A stretch of DNA of 64,000 nt, from NCBI RefSeq assembly GCF_000377565.1, contig NZ_KB898354.1:558001-622000 (forward strand), written 5' to 3'. The position numbers and the translations under genes are program-made. The notes below the pieces were generated by a model that had not been told where the DNA came from, made no database searches, and saw only the letters and a list, made by a program, of their open reading frames with translations. Origin of the DNA: Rhizobium sp. 2MFCol3.1 (GTDB lineage: Bacteria; Pseudomonadota; Alphaproteobacteria; Rhizobiales; Rhizobiaceae). How positions within the stretch are numbered: position 1 is the stretch's first letter; the number at the start of each line of letters is the position of its first letter. This document shows positions 27,355-39,024 of this stretch, piece after piece.

Positions 27355-28784
27355 ATTGGCTTTGGACAACGCAGGACATGATCACGGCCATGGCCGGGCG
27401 CCCGTTCGGCACCTTGCCGGAGGGGATTACCGGGATCGCGATCGACAGCCGCTCGATCCAGCCGGGTGAGGCCTTCTTCGCGATCAAGGGCGATCGGGTC
27501 GACGGTCACGACTACGCGTCGATGGCGATGGCCAATGGTGCTGCCCTGCTCGTCGTCAGCGAGGCGCGCCTGCCGGCGCTGGGTCGCTTGACCGTGCCGA
27601 TGATCGTCGTCGAGGATGTTCTGGTGGCGCTCGGAAAGCTCGGGCTTGCGGCGCGGGCTCGTTCTCGTGCGCAGATCATCGCCGTCACCGGCTCCGTCGG
27701 CAAGACGACCACCAAGGAGATGCTGCGCCGGGTTCTCGCGCCATCGGGCAAGGTGCATGCGTCGGTCGCATCCTTCAACAATCACTGGGGCGTGCCGCTG
27801 ACCTTGGCGCGCATGTCGCTCGACACCTATTTCGGCGTCTTCGAAGTCGGCATGAACCACCCGGACGAAATCCGTCCGCTGGTGAAGATGATCGAGCCGC
27901 ATGTCGCCGTCATCACCACGATCGCGCCGGCGCATCTCGGCAATTTCAAGAGCATCAAGGAAATCGCGACCGCCAAGGCCGAGATCTTCGAGGGCGTCGT
28001 GCCCGGCGGCCATGCCGTGCTCAACCGCGACAACGACCAGTTCAATTTCCTCGACCGCACGGCGCAGGCCTGCGGCATCCAGCATATCCATTCCTTCGGG
28101 CAGCACGCCAAGGCCGATTTCCGCATGGCGGAATTCAACGGCGGCGACCAGAGCTCGACCTTGTGGATTACCATCGACGGCGAGACGCATGAGGTCGCGA
28201 TCGGCGCGCCCGGCAGGCACATCGCCGAGAACGCGCTGGCAGCCCTCGGCGTCGCCAGGATCGTCGGCGCCGACATGCAGTCGGCGATCGCGGCACTTGC
28301 GACGCTGCAGGCCGAAAAGGGCAGGGGCCGTCGCCACAAGCTCTCGATCGGCCATGGCAGCTTCACGGTCATCGACGAAAGCTACAACGCCAATCCGACA
28401 TCGATGCGCGCGGCAATCGCGCTGCTCGCCAGCTCCATGCCGACGGGATCGGGACGGCGGATCGCCGTGCTCGGCGACATGCTCGAGATGGGCGACTATT
28501 CGCAGAAGGTCCACACCGATCTCGCCGGGCCGCTGCTTGCAGCCGGCATCGAACATGTCTGGCTAGCCGGCCACGAGATGCTGGCGCTGAAGGAATCACT
28601 TCCCGAGAGCGTTTCGGTCGTGCATCGCGCGCAGACCGACGAACTCATCGACCACGTATTGAACTCTGTCGCGGTAGGCGACGTGCTGATGGTAAAATCG
28701 TCATTGGGCATCGGTTTCGGCAAGATTATTGCCGCGCTCCTTGACAAGTTCCCGCCATTTGCCGACACGCAACGCGAATTTTGA
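27351..28784 (+). CDS. murF: UDP-N-acetylmuramoyl-tripeptide--D-alanyl-D-alanine ligase
   Basis: A 477-residue Mur ligase with the ATP loop [25 protein letters not shown] and [10 protein letters not shown] (both MurF-specific), and YNANPTSM in the C-terminal part. It adds D-Ala-D-Ala to complete the UDP-MurNAc-pentapeptide. The start is a GTG overlapping the murE stop (GTGA), with a GGAGGAG ribosome site inside the end of murE, so translation is probably coupled. Confidence 0.95.
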   Translation: MNWLWTTQDMITAMAGRPFGTLPEGITGIAIDSRSIQPGEAFFAIKGDRVDGHDYASMAMANGAALLVVSEARLPALGRLTVPMIVVEDVLVALGKLGLAARARSRAQIIAVTGSVGKTTTKEMLRRVLAPSGKVHASVASFNNHWGVPLTLARMSLDTYFGVFEVGMNHPDEIRPLVKMIEPHVAVITTIAPAHLGNFKSIKEIATAKAEIFEGVVPGGHAVLNRDNDQFNFLDRTAQACGIQHIHSFGQHAKADFRMAEFNGGDQSSTLWITIDGETHEVAIGAPGRHIAENALAALGVARIVGADMQSAIAALATLQAEKGRGRRHKLSIGHGSFTVIDESYNANPTSMRAAIALLASSMPTGSGRRIAVLGDMLEMGDYSQKVHTDLAGPLLAAGIEHVWLAGHEMLALKESLPESVSVVHRAQTDELIDHVLNSVAVGDVLMVKSSLGIGFGKIIAALLDKFPPFADTQREF

Positions 28785-28806
28785 GCGGGTAAACAAGGGG
28801 CCCTGA

Positions 28807-29907
28807 ATGCTGATTTGGCTAGTCGAACTGTCGGAACACCTGAAATTTCTGAACCTGTTCAGATACATTACGTTCCGCACGGGCGCCTCTCTCTTCACCT
28901 CCGCGCTAATCGTTTTCCTGTTCGGGCCGATGATCATCAATTCGCTGCGCATCCGCCAGGGCAAGGGTCAGCCGATCCGCGCCGACGGACCGCAGACGCA
29001 CTTCAAGAAGGCCGGTACGCCGACCATGGGCGGCCTGATGATTCTGGCCGGCATCGTCGGTTCGTCGCTTCTGTGGGCGGATCTGTCGAACGTCTATGTC
29101 GTGGCGACGCTGCTCGTCACGCTCGGCTTCGGCGCGATCGGCTTCTATGACGACTATCTCAAGGTCAGCAAGCAGAGCCACAAGGGCTTCTCGGGCAAGG
29201 CGCGTCTCGGCATCGAGTTCGTCATCGCCGGCATCGCCGTCTACTTCATGATGCGGGCGTCGCTGGCCTCGGGCCCTGCGGGTTCGACCTTCGGTTCGTC
29301 GGTCGCATTCCCGTTCTTCAAGGATTTCCTGATCAACCTCGGCATCATGTTCGTGGTCTTCGGCGGCTTCGTCATCGTCGGCGCCGGCAATGCCGTGAAC
29401 CTGACGGATGGTCTCGATGGTCTCGCCATCGTGCCGGTCATGATCGCGGCGGCCTCCTTCGGCGTCATCGCTTATCTTGCCGGTAATGCCGTCTTCGCGA
29501 ACTACCTGCAGATCAACTTCGTGCCCGGCACGGGCGAACTCTCCGTCGTTCTCGGTGCCGTCATCGGCGCCGGCCTCGGCTTCCTGTGGTTCAACGCGCC
29601 GCCCGCCGCCATCTTCATGGGCGACACCGGTTCGCTGGCGCTCGGCGGCACGATCGGCACGGTTGCCGTCGCCACCAAGCACGAGATCGTCATGGCGATC
29701 ATCGGCGGCCTGTTCGTCATGGAAACGCTGTCGGTTATCATCCAGGTCGGCTTCTTCAAGATGACCGGACGCCGCGTCTTCCTGATGGCCCCAATCCACC
29801 ACCACTTCGAGAAGAAGGGCTGGACCGAGAGCCAGGTGGTCATCCGCTTCTGGATCATCGCCGTCGGCCTTGCCATGCTCGGCCTCTCGACGCTGAAGCT
29901 GCGGTAA
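28807..29907 (+). CDS. mraY: Phospho-N-acetylmuramoyl-pentapeptide transferase MraY
   Basis: A 366-residue protein with about ten transmembrane helices. It has the MraY landmarks: [10 protein letters not shown], the Asp pair in [22 protein letters not shown] and the cytoplasmic [11 protein letters not shown]. It links phospho-MurNAc-pentapeptide to undecaprenyl phosphate, making lipid I. An AAGGGG site precedes the start. Confidence 0.97.
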   Translation: MLIWLVELSEHLKFLNLFRYITFRTGASLFTSALIVFLFGPMIINSLRIRQGKGQPIRADGPQTHFKKAGTPTMGGLMILAGIVGSSLLWADLSNVYVVATLLVTLGFGAIGFYDDYLKVSKQSHKGFSGKARLGIEFVIAGIAVYFMMRASLASGPAGSTFGSSVAFPFFKDFLINLGIMFVVFGGFVIVGAGNAVNLTDGLDGLAIVPVMIAAASFGVIAYLAGNAVFANYLQINFVPGTGELSVVLGAVIGAGLGFLWFNAPPAAIFMGDTGSLALGGTIGTVAVATKHEIVMAIIGGLFVMETLSVIIQVGFFKMTGRRVFLMAPIHHHFEKKGWTESQVVIRFWIIAVGLAMLGLSTLKLR

Positions 29908-29914
29908 GACGATC

Positions 29915-31327
29915 ATGATCCCGGTCACCACGCTCTCTGGAAAAAAGGTCGCGCTCTTCGGGCTCGGCGGTTCCGGCTTCGCCACGGCGCGCGCCCTGAT
30001 CCTTGGGGGCGCGGAGGTGACGGCGTGGGACGACAATCCCGACAGCGTGACCAAGGCAGCGGCCGAGGGTATCCACACCGCCGATCTCCGAACGATCGAC
30101 TGGAACGCGCAGTCGCTGTTCGTGCTGTCGCCGGGCGTGCCGCTCACGCATCCGAAGCCGCACTGGACGGTCGATCTGGCGCGCGCCGCCGGCGTCGATA
30201 TCGTCGGTGATGTCGAGCTCTTCGTGCGCGAGCGCCGGGCACATGCGCCCGATGCGCCTTTCATCGCCATCACCGGCACCAACGGCAAGTCGACCACCAC
30301 GGCGCTGATTGCCCATATCCTGAAGTCGAGCGGCCGCGACACGCAGCTCGGCGGCAATATCGGCACCGCGGTGCTGACGCTGGAGCCGCCGAAAGCCGGT
30401 CGCTTCTATGTCGTCGAGTGCTCGTCCTACCAGATCGATCTCGCGCCGACGCTCAATCCGTCGGCCGGCATCCTGCTCAACCTCACGCCCGACCATCTCG
30501 ATCGCCACGGCACGATGCAGCACTATGCCGACGTCAAGGAACGGCTGGTCGCGGGCAGTGACGTCGCCATCGTCGGCGTCGACGACAGCCATTGCGAAAT
30601 GATCGCCGACCGTATCGAGCGGGCAGGCGGCAAGGTCACGCGCATCTCCCGCCGCCACGCGCTCGCCGACGGCATCTATGCCGAGGGCACGAAGCTCATT
30701 CAGGCGCAGGCGGGTGCCGCACTTCCGATCGCCGATCTCGACGGCATCCCGACGCTTCGCGGCAGCCACAACGCGCAGAACGCGGCGGCAGCCGTCGCAG
30801 CCTGCCTTGCGGCCGGTGTCTCGGTCGAGGATATCCGCGCGGGGCTAGCATCCTTCCCGGGCCTGAAGCACCGCATGCAGCCGGTCGGCCGGCGCGGCAA
30901 TGTGGTGTTCGTCAACGATTCCAAAGCAACCAATGCCGATGCGGCAGCACCGGCTCTGTCGAGCTACGACCGCATCTATTGGATCGCCGGCGGCCTGCCG
31001 AAGGCTGGTGGGATCACGACGCTTGCGCCGTTCTTCCCGCGTATCGCCAAGGCCTACCTGATCGGCGAGGCGGCAGCGGAATTCGCGGCTACGCTCGGCG
31101 AGGCGGTGCCTTACGAGATCTCGGGAACGCTGGACCAGGCGGTCGCGCATGCGGCCGAGGATGCGGCCAAGGACGAAAGCGGGCCATTGGCGGTCATGTT
31201 AGCACCGGCTTGCGCAAGCTTCGACCAATATAAGAACTTCGAAGTCAGGGGCGATGCATTTGTGAGCCATGTGGCAGCGCTCGACGGAGTAACCATGCTG
31301 ATCGGTTCGGCAACAGGAGAGAAGTGA
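29915..31327 (+). CDS. murD: UDP-N-acetylmuramoylalanine--D-glutamate ligase
   Basis: A 470-residue Mur ligase: N-terminal Rossmann part with [17 protein letters not shown] loop [31 protein letters not shown] and [13 protein letters not shown], all characteristic of MurD. It adds D-Glu to UDP-MurNAc-L-Ala. The gene is 7 nt after mraY and 1 nt before ftsW. The ribosome site is weak (GGTAAGA). Confidence 0.96.
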   Translation: MIPVTTLSGKKVALFGLGGSGFATARALILGGAEVTAWDDNPDSVTKAAAEGIHTADLRTIDWNAQSLFVLSPGVPLTHPKPHWTVDLARAAGVDIVGDVELFVRERRAHAPDAPFIAITGTNGKSTTTALIAHILKSSGRDTQLGGNIGTAVLTLEPPKAGRFYVVECSSYQIDLAPTLNPSAGILLNLTPDHLDRHGTMQHYADVKERLVAGSDVAIVGVDDSHCEMIADRIERAGGKVTRISRRHALADGIYAEGTKLIQAQAGAALPIADLDGIPTLRGSHNAQNAAAAVAACLAAGVSVEDIRAGLASFPGLKHRMQPVGRRGNVVFVNDSKATNADAAAPALSSYDRIYWIAGGLPKAGGITTLAPFFPRIAKAYLIGEAAAEFAATLGEAVPYEISGTLDQAVAHAAEDAAKDESGPLAVMLAPACASFDQYKNFEVRGDAFVSHVAALDGVTMLIGSATGEK

Positions 31328-31328
31328 C

Positions 31329-32483
31329 ATGGTAAGTCGTGCGGAACGCGGGGCATTGGCCGATTGGTTCTGGACCATCGACCGGTTCTTCCTGGCGATG
31401 TTCATCTTCCTGATGGGCATCGGCTTCATGCTGTCGTTTGCCGCGTCGCCGGCGGTGGCCGAGCGCATCGGGCTGGAGCCGTTCCACTTCGTCAAGCGCC
31501 ATGCGGCCTTCATGATCCCGTCGCTGGCGGTGATGATCGGCCTGTCGTTCCTGACGCCGCGGCAGGTGCGCCGCACGGCAATCCTTCTCCTGATCGTTGC
31601 CATCGCGATGATGCTCTTGGCGCTGTTCTTCGGTGTCGAGGTCAAGGGTTCCCGCCGTTGGGTGACGCTCGCCGGCATCTCGATCCAGCCGTCGGAATTC
31701 ATGAAGCCCGCCTTCGTCGTCGTCTGCGCCTGGCTGTTTGCCGAGCACGCGCGCCAGCCGGAAATCCCGGGCAATCTCTTCGCCATCATCCTCTTCGGCA
31801 TGGTCGCGGCGCTTCTCGTGGCGCAGCCCGACCTTGGTCAGACCATCCTGACGACAGCGGTCTGGGGCGGCATGTTCTTCATGGCCGGCATGCCGTGGCT
31901 GTGGATCATCGTGCTGGGCGCCGGTGGCGTCGGCGGTCTCGTCAGCGCCTATTACGTCTTCCCGCACGTGGCGTTGCGTATCGACAAGTTCATGACCGGC
32001 GAGGGTGATACGTTCCAGATCGACACGGCGCGCGAAGCGATCATCCGTGGCGACTGGTTCGGCCAGGGTCCGGGCGAGGGCATCGTCAAGCGCATCATCC
32101 CCGACGCGCATACCGACTTCATCTTCTCGGTCGCGGCCGAGGAATTCGGCATCATCTTCTGCATCGCTCTGGTGCTGCTGTTTTCCGCGCTCGTGCTGCG
32201 CGGTCTGTCGCATGCCTACAAGGAGCGCAACGATTTCAACCGTTTCGCCGTCGCTGGCCTCGTGCTGCAGATCGGCATACAATCCATCATCAACGTGGGC
32301 GTCAATCTCGAGCTGCTGCCGGCGAAGGGCATGACCCTGCCGCTGATTTCCTACGGCGGTTCGTCGATGGTCGCCATCTGCGTCACGGCCGGGTTCATTC
32401 TCGCGCTGACGCGCCACAGACCGGAAAAGCGTGCGCAGGAGCGGAGCCTGTTCCGCGTCGCGCACGGCATTCCGGCGGAGTAA
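31329..32483 (+). CDS. ftsW: Septal peptidoglycan glycosyltransferase FtsW (SEDS)
   Basis: A 384-residue SEDS protein with ten predicted transmembrane helices. Signatures include GSRRWVTLAGISIQPSEFMKPAFV and the late KGMTLPLISYGGSSM. SEDS proteins polymerise lipid II; FtsW works with FtsI at the septum. A strong GGAGAG ribosome site lies at the end of murD. Its place between murD and murG is conserved across proteobacteria. Confidence 0.96.
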   Translation: MVSRAERGALADWFWTIDRFFLAMFIFLMGIGFMLSFAASPAVAERIGLEPFHFVKRHAAFMIPSLAVMIGLSFLTPRQVRRTAILLLIVAIAMMLLALFFGVEVKGSRRWVTLAGISIQPSEFMKPAFVVVCAWLFAEHARQPEIPGNLFAIILFGMVAALLVAQPDLGQTILTTAVWGGMFFMAGMPWLWIIVLGAGGVGGLVSAYYVFPHVALRIDKFMTGEGDTFQIDTAREAIIRGDWFGQGPGEGIVKRIIPDAHTDFIFSVAAEEFGIIFCIALVLLFSALVLRGLSHAYKERNDFNRFAVAGLVLQIGIQSIINVGVNLELLPAKGMTLPLISYGGSSMVAICVTAGFILALTRHRPEKRAQERSLFRVAHGIPAE

Positions 32484-32489
32484 GACTAT

Positions 32490-33616
32490 ATGAGCAAAGG
32501 CATCGTTCTGCTTGCCGCCGGGGGAACCGGCGGCCACGTGTTTCCGGCGGAGGCCCTGGCCTACAAGCTGAAGGAACGCGGCTATTCCGTGCATCTGGTG
32601 ACGGACAGCCGGGCGGAGCGCTATGCCGGCAAATTCCCGGCCGACGAGATACATGTGGTGCCCTCGGCGACGATCGCCTCGAAGAACCCGGTCGCCGTCG
32701 CGCGTTCGCTGTGGACACTGTGGAGCGGCATGCGGGCGGCCAAGCGCCTGATCGGGCGGTTGAAGCCTGTCGTGGTCGTCGGCTTCGGCGGCTATCCGAC
32801 GGTGCCGCCGCTGCTCGCCGCCACGCGTCTCGGCGTGCCGACGATGATCCACGAGCAGAACGCCGTGATGGGCCGCGCCAACAAGGCGCTTGCCAACCGC
32901 GTCAAGGCGATCGCCGGTGGCTTCCTGCCCGAGAATGGCGGTGCCTTCCCCGAGAAGACGGTGACGACGGGCAATCCTGTGCGTCCCGCCGTGATCGAGG
33001 CGGCGAAGACGCCCTACACGCCGTCGCATGCCGGCGAGCCGTTCAATCTCGTCGTCTTCGGCGGCAGCCAGGGCGCGCAGTATTTCTCCAAGGCGATGCC
33101 GACGGCAATCAGCCTGCTCGACGACGATCTGCGCGCGCGGCTCCGGATCACCCAGCAGGTTCGTCCCGAGGACATGGGCATGGTCGGCGATTGCGTCGCC
33201 AAGCTTCAGATGGGCGCCGCGTCCGACATCGCGCCTTTCTTTACCGACATGGCCGAGCGGCTGGCCAAGGCGCATCTCGTGATCTGCCGCTCCGGCGCTT
33301 CGACCGTTTCCGAGATCTCGGTGATCGGCCGTCCGGCGATCCTGGTGCCTTATCCGCATGCGCTCGACCACGACCAGGCGGCCAATGCCGCATCGCTGGC
33401 CGCGACCGGCGGCGCCAAGGTGATCGTGCAGGCCGAACTCTCGTCCGAGAAGATCGCCTCGATCCTGACGCACACGATGAACGACCCGGAAAAGCTGGCG
33501 CGTATGGCCGCCGCCGCCAAGCAGGCGGGTAAACCTGACGCCGCGAACTTGCTTGCCGACATGGTAGAGGCTATTGCGGCGGGACGTACAATTGCAGAGT
33601 TCAAGGGGAAAAGCGC

Positions 33617-33620
<4 letters not shown>
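32490..33620 (+). CDS. murG: UDP-GlcNAc:lipid I N-acetylglucosaminyltransferase MurG
   Basis: A 376-residue GT-B glycosyltransferase. The glycine-rich loop [10 protein letters not shown] near the N-terminus, [23 protein letters not shown] and the UDP-sugar site [11 protein letters not shown] are all MurG motifs. It converts lipid I to lipid II on the cytoplasmic face of the membrane. The stop overlaps the murC start (ATGA). Confidence 0.96.
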
Positions 33621-35028
<1,408 letters not shown>

Positions 35029-35032
<4 letters not shown>

Positions 35033-36003
35033 AACAGGTGAATGGGCAAAAGCTTCTTGCGTCGCTGGGCGACGGTGTAAAGGACATCCGCGGGCGGATT
35101 ACACCGGATGCGCCGATGGACCGCGTCACCTGGTTTCATGCCGGTGGCCTTGCGGAACTGATGTTCCAGCCACACGACGAAGAAGACCTGATCGCGTTCC
35201 TGAAGATCCTGCCCGAGGAAGTGCCGATGACCGTGGTCGGCGTCGGCTCGAACATTCTGGTTCGCGACGGCGGCATTCCCGGCGTGGTTCTGCGCCTTTC
35301 GGCCAAGGGCTTTGGTTCGGTTGAGCTCGCCGGTGAGAACCGCGTGCGCGCCGGCGCCATCTGCCCGGACAAGCATGTCGCGGCCATGGCGATGGACAAC
35401 GGCATCGGTGGCTTCCACTTCTACTACGGCATTCCCGGCAGCATCGGCGGCGCAGCACGCATGAACGCCGGCGCCAATGGCGGCGAGACGCGTGATCGCG
35501 TCGTCGAGGTCACCGCGATCGACCGCAAGGGCAACAAGCACGTGCTGTCGAATGCCGACATGGGCTACGCGTATCGCCATTCGTCGGCCGCCAGCGACCT
35601 GATCTTCACATCGGTTCTGTTCGAGGGCTATGCCGAGGACCGCGCCAAGATCCGCGCCGACATGGATGCCGTGCGCAGCCACCGCGAGACGGTGCAGCCG
35701 ATCCGCGAGAAGACTGGCGGCTCGACCTTCAAGAACCCCGAAGGCCACTCCGCGTGGAAGCTGATCGACGAAGCGGGATGCCGCGGTCTCGTCATCGGCG
35801 GCGCGCAGATGTCGTCCCTGCATTGCAACTTCATGATCAACAACGGTCAGGCGACTGGCTACGACCTCGAATATCTCGGCGAGCAGGTTCGCCGCGAGGT
35901 GTTCGAGCATTCCGGCATCAAGCTGGAATGGGAGATCAAGCGCCTGGGCCTGTTCATGCCCGGCCGCGAAGTGCGTCCGTTCCAGGGCGTGACGAGCGAG
36001 TAA
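35029..36003 (+). CDS. murB: UDP-N-acetylenolpyruvoylglucosamine reductase
   Basis: A 324-residue FAD enzyme of type II MurB. FAD-binding segments are [15 protein letters not shown] and [20 protein letters not shown]; the catalytic Ser is in [17 protein letters not shown]; a Glu in the final part ([16 protein letters not shown]) is the other expected catalytic residue. It reduces enolpyruvyl-UDP-GlcNAc to UDP-MurNAc with NADPH. This ends the first plus-strand block of the dcw cluster; a minus-strand gene converges 3 nt later. Confidence 0.96.
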
Positions 36004-36006
36004 GCT

Positions 36007-37104
36007 CTAGCCGAAACGTTTGGTGAAGGCGGTGGTGAAGGTCACCCCGCCGACATCGTCGCTGGCATCGCCGATCGCCACATCCATCACATTCCCCTTG
36101 ATACGCACGAGGCTGAAGCCGCCCATGAAGGCGGCGCGCGCCTTGAAGACGTCGATGCCGCCGGCCTGGTAGGCCATGCGCGTGTCGTGCTCGTGGCCGT
36201 GGAAAATGCCGATTACGTTGTAACCTTCAAGGGTTGCGAGCAATTGCTGACGTTCTGATTCACCCCACCAGTGCGGCGCGCCGCTGCCCTCAACGGTGAA
36301 GGTGCTCTTTTCCGGGTCCCAGCGTTCGAGCGAGAACTTGTCCCATCCATAGTGCTGGAAGATCACGACCGGGCGGCCGTCGGCGGCATAGGCTGCGAGG
36401 TCGCGCTTCATCCAGTCGAGGCTGTTGGCCGTCCCCTTGGTATTGTCGCCGCCATAGCGCTGCGCCTGGATGAGGTGCAGTCCGCCCCAGTTCCATGAAT
36501 AGTTGTCCGACGCTTCGTCGTAATTGTCGACCGGCACGACCGGCTTGAAGAAGACGCTCGGCTTGTGGTTCAGCTGCACGTAGTCGCGCAATTCGTCGCG
36601 GTACCAGTCCACCTGCGGCGGATGGCCGTCCTGGTCGAGATCGTGATTGCCGAGACCGACATAGACGGGGAAGTGGATGTGGTCGGCGCCCGGTCCCTGC
36701 TGATAGCGGTGCGAGAACTGCAGCAGTTGCGACCCTTCCGCGAACTCCGCCATCTGGCCGCCGCCGTCGTCGGTGACGTCGCCGCAGACGATGACGCCCT
36801 GCGGCTTGGCGATAGGCTGGCCCGCGAGAGCAAAGCCGGTGGGCTTGCCGTCAATTGCTTCCGGCCATGTCTGGTGGTGGATGTTGTTGAGCGCCCTGAT
36901 GTGGCGCAGCAGGTTGGCGTCGGTCTTGCCTTCGGCCTCGCAATTCGGGCTAAGGCCATCGCCGATGCGGCAGGCGTGGATGTCGTTGATGACGAGGAAG
37001 GTGACGTCGGTATCGGGGACGCCGGCTGCGCGGGCGAGGGGCGGTAGAGATAGCGACAGTCCGGCGCCCAGGCCATGCGTCAGCAGCGATCGTCGTGTCA
37101 GCAT
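36007..37104 (-). CDS. Tat-exported metallophosphoesterase
   Basis: A calcineurin-like phosphoesterase of 365 residues. The N-terminus (LTRRSLLTHGLGAGLSLSLPPLARA) is a twin-arginine-type signal, implying export in folded, metal-loaded form. Metal-ligand motifs follow in order: NDIHAC, GDVTDDGG, GLGNHDLDQ, FQHYGWD and FHGHEHD. The substrate is not evident; the order of motifs suits a phosphomonoesterase or phosphodiesterase. ATG 37104 has a GGGGAGAG ribosome site. It sits with the next gene on the opposite strand, splitting the dcw cluster between murB and ddl. Confidence 0.88.
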   Translation of the reverse strand: MLTRRSLLTHGLGAGLSLSLPPLARAAGVPDTDVTFLVINDIHACRIGDGLSPNCEAEGKTDANLLRHIRALNNIHHQTWPEAIDGKPTGFALAGQPIAKPQGVIVCGDVTDDGGGQMAEFAEGSQLLQFSHRYQQGPGADHIHFPVYVGLGNHDLDQDGHPPQVDWYRDELRDYVQLNHKPSVFFKPVVPVDNYDEASDNYSWNWGGLHLIQAQRYGGDNTKGTANSLDWMKRDLAAYAADGRPVVIFQHYGWDKFSLERWDPEKSTFTVEGSGAPHWWGESERQQLLATLEGYNVIGIFHGHEHDTRMAYQAGGIDVFKARAAFMGGFSLVRIKGNVMDVAIGDASDDVGGVTFTTAFTKRFG

Positions 37105-37164
37105 TCGTCTCTCCCCAGCCGTTGATCGCATCGAAAATAGAGGCAGGGCGTTAACAGACAACAA

Positions 37165-37199
37165 CGAAAAAGGCCGCGGCGGTTTCCCGTCGCGGCCTC
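37165..37199 (-). terminator. Rho-independent terminator of the MHS transporter gene
   Basis: On the minus strand an AGGCCGCG / CGCGGCCT stem with a 12-nt loop is followed by TTTTTCGTTGTTG. It lies 22 nt beyond the transporter stop codon and upstream of the metallophosphoesterase start, so the two minus-strand genes are probably separate transcripts. Confidence 0.85.
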
Positions 37200-37220
37200 G
37201 CATGTTCAAGAATGGACCGA

Positions 37221-38525
37221 TCAGACTTCGTCGCGGCCCGAGGCCAGGATGCAGATCAGCGTGATGACGGCCGAGAGGCCGAGATAGTAGCCGACGTAAA
37301 GCATGCCGTAGTTCGCCTGCAGCCAGGTGGCGATGTAGGGCGCCAGAGACGCGCCGAAGATGCCTGCGAGGTTGAAGGTGATCGACGAGCCTGTGTAGCG
37401 CACGGCGGTCGGGAAGGGCGCTGCGAGCGCCGTGCCGATCAGGCCGTAGGTCATGCCCATCAGCGCCATGGCGACGATCGCGAAGACCAGGATGCTGCCT
37501 TCGCCGCCAGCCATCAGGCCGGGGAGCAGGAAGGAGAACAGGCCGATCAGGACGGTCGTCAGGATCAGCATTTCGCGGCGGCCGAAGCGCTCGGCGAGCT
37601 TGCCGATGATCGGGATGAAGATGCCGAAGGAGATCGAGCCGACGATCTGGATCTCGAGCGCGTCGAGGAACGGGATCTTCAGGACCTTGACGTTGTAGGA
37701 GAGCAGGTAGGCCGAGCCGATGTAGAACAGCACGAAGGTGGCGAGCGCCACGAAGGTGCCGAGGAACAGGCTGCGCTTGTGCTTGCGGAAGACTTCGGCA
37801 ACCGGAACGGCGACGCGCTCCTTCTTGTCGATGGCCTTCTGGAAGTCAGGCGTTTCGGTGATAGAGAGACGGACCCACAGGCCGATGACGATCAGGACGA
37901 TCGAGGCGATGAAGGGTACGCGCCAGCCCCAGGCCAGCAGCTGTTCCTGCGGCATGAACTGTAGCAGCACCCAGAAGATGCCCGAGGACAGGAAGAGACC
38001 GAGCGGTGCGCCGAGCTGCGGGAACATGCCGTACCAGCTGCGCTTGCCCTCAGGTGCGTTCTCCGTCGCCAGTAGCACCGCGCCGCCCCATTCACCGCCG
38101 AGGCCGAAGCCCTGGCCGAAACGGCAAAGCGCCAGCAACAGAGGTGCTAGAACGCCGATCGATTCATAAGAGGGCAGCAGGCCGATGATGACGGTCGAGA
38201 TACCCATCGTCAGCAGGGCTGCGACCAGCGTCGTCTTGCGGCCGATCCTGTCGCCGAAGTGGCCGAAGACCACGGCGCCAAGCGGGCGGGCGAAGAAGGC
38301 GATGGAGAAGGTCGCGAAGGAGGCGAGCAGCGCGGTGGTCGGATCGCTGTTCGGGAAGAACAGCGTCGGGAAGACCAGCACGGCGGCCGTCGCGTATACG
38401 TAGAAGTCGAAGAATTCGATGGTGGTGCCGACGACGCTTGCGATCAGAACGCGTGCCGGCGAGTTGAGCGGTGCACTGTTCGATGAAGCTGATGTCGGCG
38501 ATACTGGAGATATCGCGTCTGACAT
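37221..38525 (-). CDS. MFS transporter, metabolite:H+ symporter (MHS) family
   Basis: A 434-residue, 12-helix major facilitator. The loop motif GHFGDRIGRKTTLV after helix 2 and RFGQGFGLGGEWGGAVLLATENAP mark the MHS subfamily (relatives of ProP, KgtP and ShiA), which carries compatible solutes or organic acids with protons; the exact substrate is unknown. ATG 38525 has GGA 6 nt upstream; ATG 38531 is 2 codons earlier with poor spacing. It is transcribed away from ddl and ends in its own terminator. Confidence 0.9.
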   Translation of the reverse strand: MSDAISPVSPTSASSNSAPLNSPARVLIASVVGTTIEFFDFYVYATAAVLVFPTLFFPNSDPTTALLASFATFSIAFFARPLGAVVFGHFGDRIGRKTTLVAALLTMGISTVIIGLLPSYESIGVLAPLLLALCRFGQGFGLGGEWGGAVLLATENAPEGKRSWYGMFPQLGAPLGLFLSSGIFWVLLQFMPQEQLLAWGWRVPFIASIVLIVIGLWVRLSITETPDFQKAIDKKERVAVPVAEVFRKHKRSLFLGTFVALATFVLFYIGSAYLLSYNVKVLKIPFLDALEIQIVGSISFGIFIPIIGKLAERFGRREMLILTTVLIGLFSFLLPGLMAGGEGSILVFAIVAMALMGMTYGLIGTALAAPFPTAVRYTGSSITFNLAGIFGASLAPYIATWLQANYGMLYVGYYLGLSAVITLICILASGRDEV

Positions 38526-38720
38526 TTTCATTCCAATCGGGATTTCGGTTGTATGCCCTTGGGAGGCTAGGGGCTCATAACGCAATTTTAATTCGGCGCA
38601 AACGTTAATCGCGCAATAAACCGACAAAAACTAGGGTGCTTGCTTTTTCAGCCGGAAAGTCAGGCGCTCGACCGCGTCCCAATCCGTGTTTCCAGCGGTT
38701 GCAGGCGTGGTGGGAAGTCG

Positions 38721-38740
38721 GATTTGCGTCCGCGCAAATC
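38721..38740. repeat. 8-bp inverted repeat GATTTGCG-N4-CGCAAATC
   Basis: A perfect dyad between the divergent MHS transporter and ddl genes. The size suits an operator for a dimeric regulator or a short hairpin; no regulator is known for it. Confidence 0.5.
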
Positions 38741-38902
38741 TGGAAGCGGTCGGCGGTCGGAGCCTGCTTGGCGCTGTTGTTTAAACTTTTTGTTTCGCTT
38801 TGACATATCGGCCGTAGCGCTTGGCGCTGCGGGGTTTTCGCGTTTCGACGGTCGCGCCCGACTGTCACAATTCATGCCGGTTCGGGGAAGAAGTTAACAA
38901 AA

Positions 38903-38918
38903 GTAAACGCTTCGTTAA
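38903..38918 (-). promoter_or_regulatory. Candidate CtrA site upstream of ddl-ftsQA
   Basis: The minus strand reads TTAA-N7-TTTAC, one base off the CtrA consensus TTAA-N7-TTAAC. CtrA is the cell-cycle master regulator of alphaproteobacteria and controls division genes in Caulobacter. Such short sites occur by chance, so this is a lead only. Confidence 0.4.
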
Positions 38919-39024
38919 CCATAATGACGCTCTAATACACGTGCGCCAGGCGAGCCAGATTCGGAAGAAAGCCAGCTTGGTGCAAGCCTTGGAATGCAAA
39001 GTACGGATTATTTTGGGGGTATCT

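Larger units (their letters stand above)
38526..39024. other. Divergent intergenic region upstream of ddl
   Basis: About 500 bp that must carry the promoter of the MHS transporter and that of ddl-ftsQ-ftsA. It holds an 8-bp inverted repeat (38721-38740) and an AT-rich element with two GTTAAC words (38893-38920). No coding frame with a plausible start was found; the open frame extending from 38821 is unsupported before ATG 39025. Confidence 0.55.
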
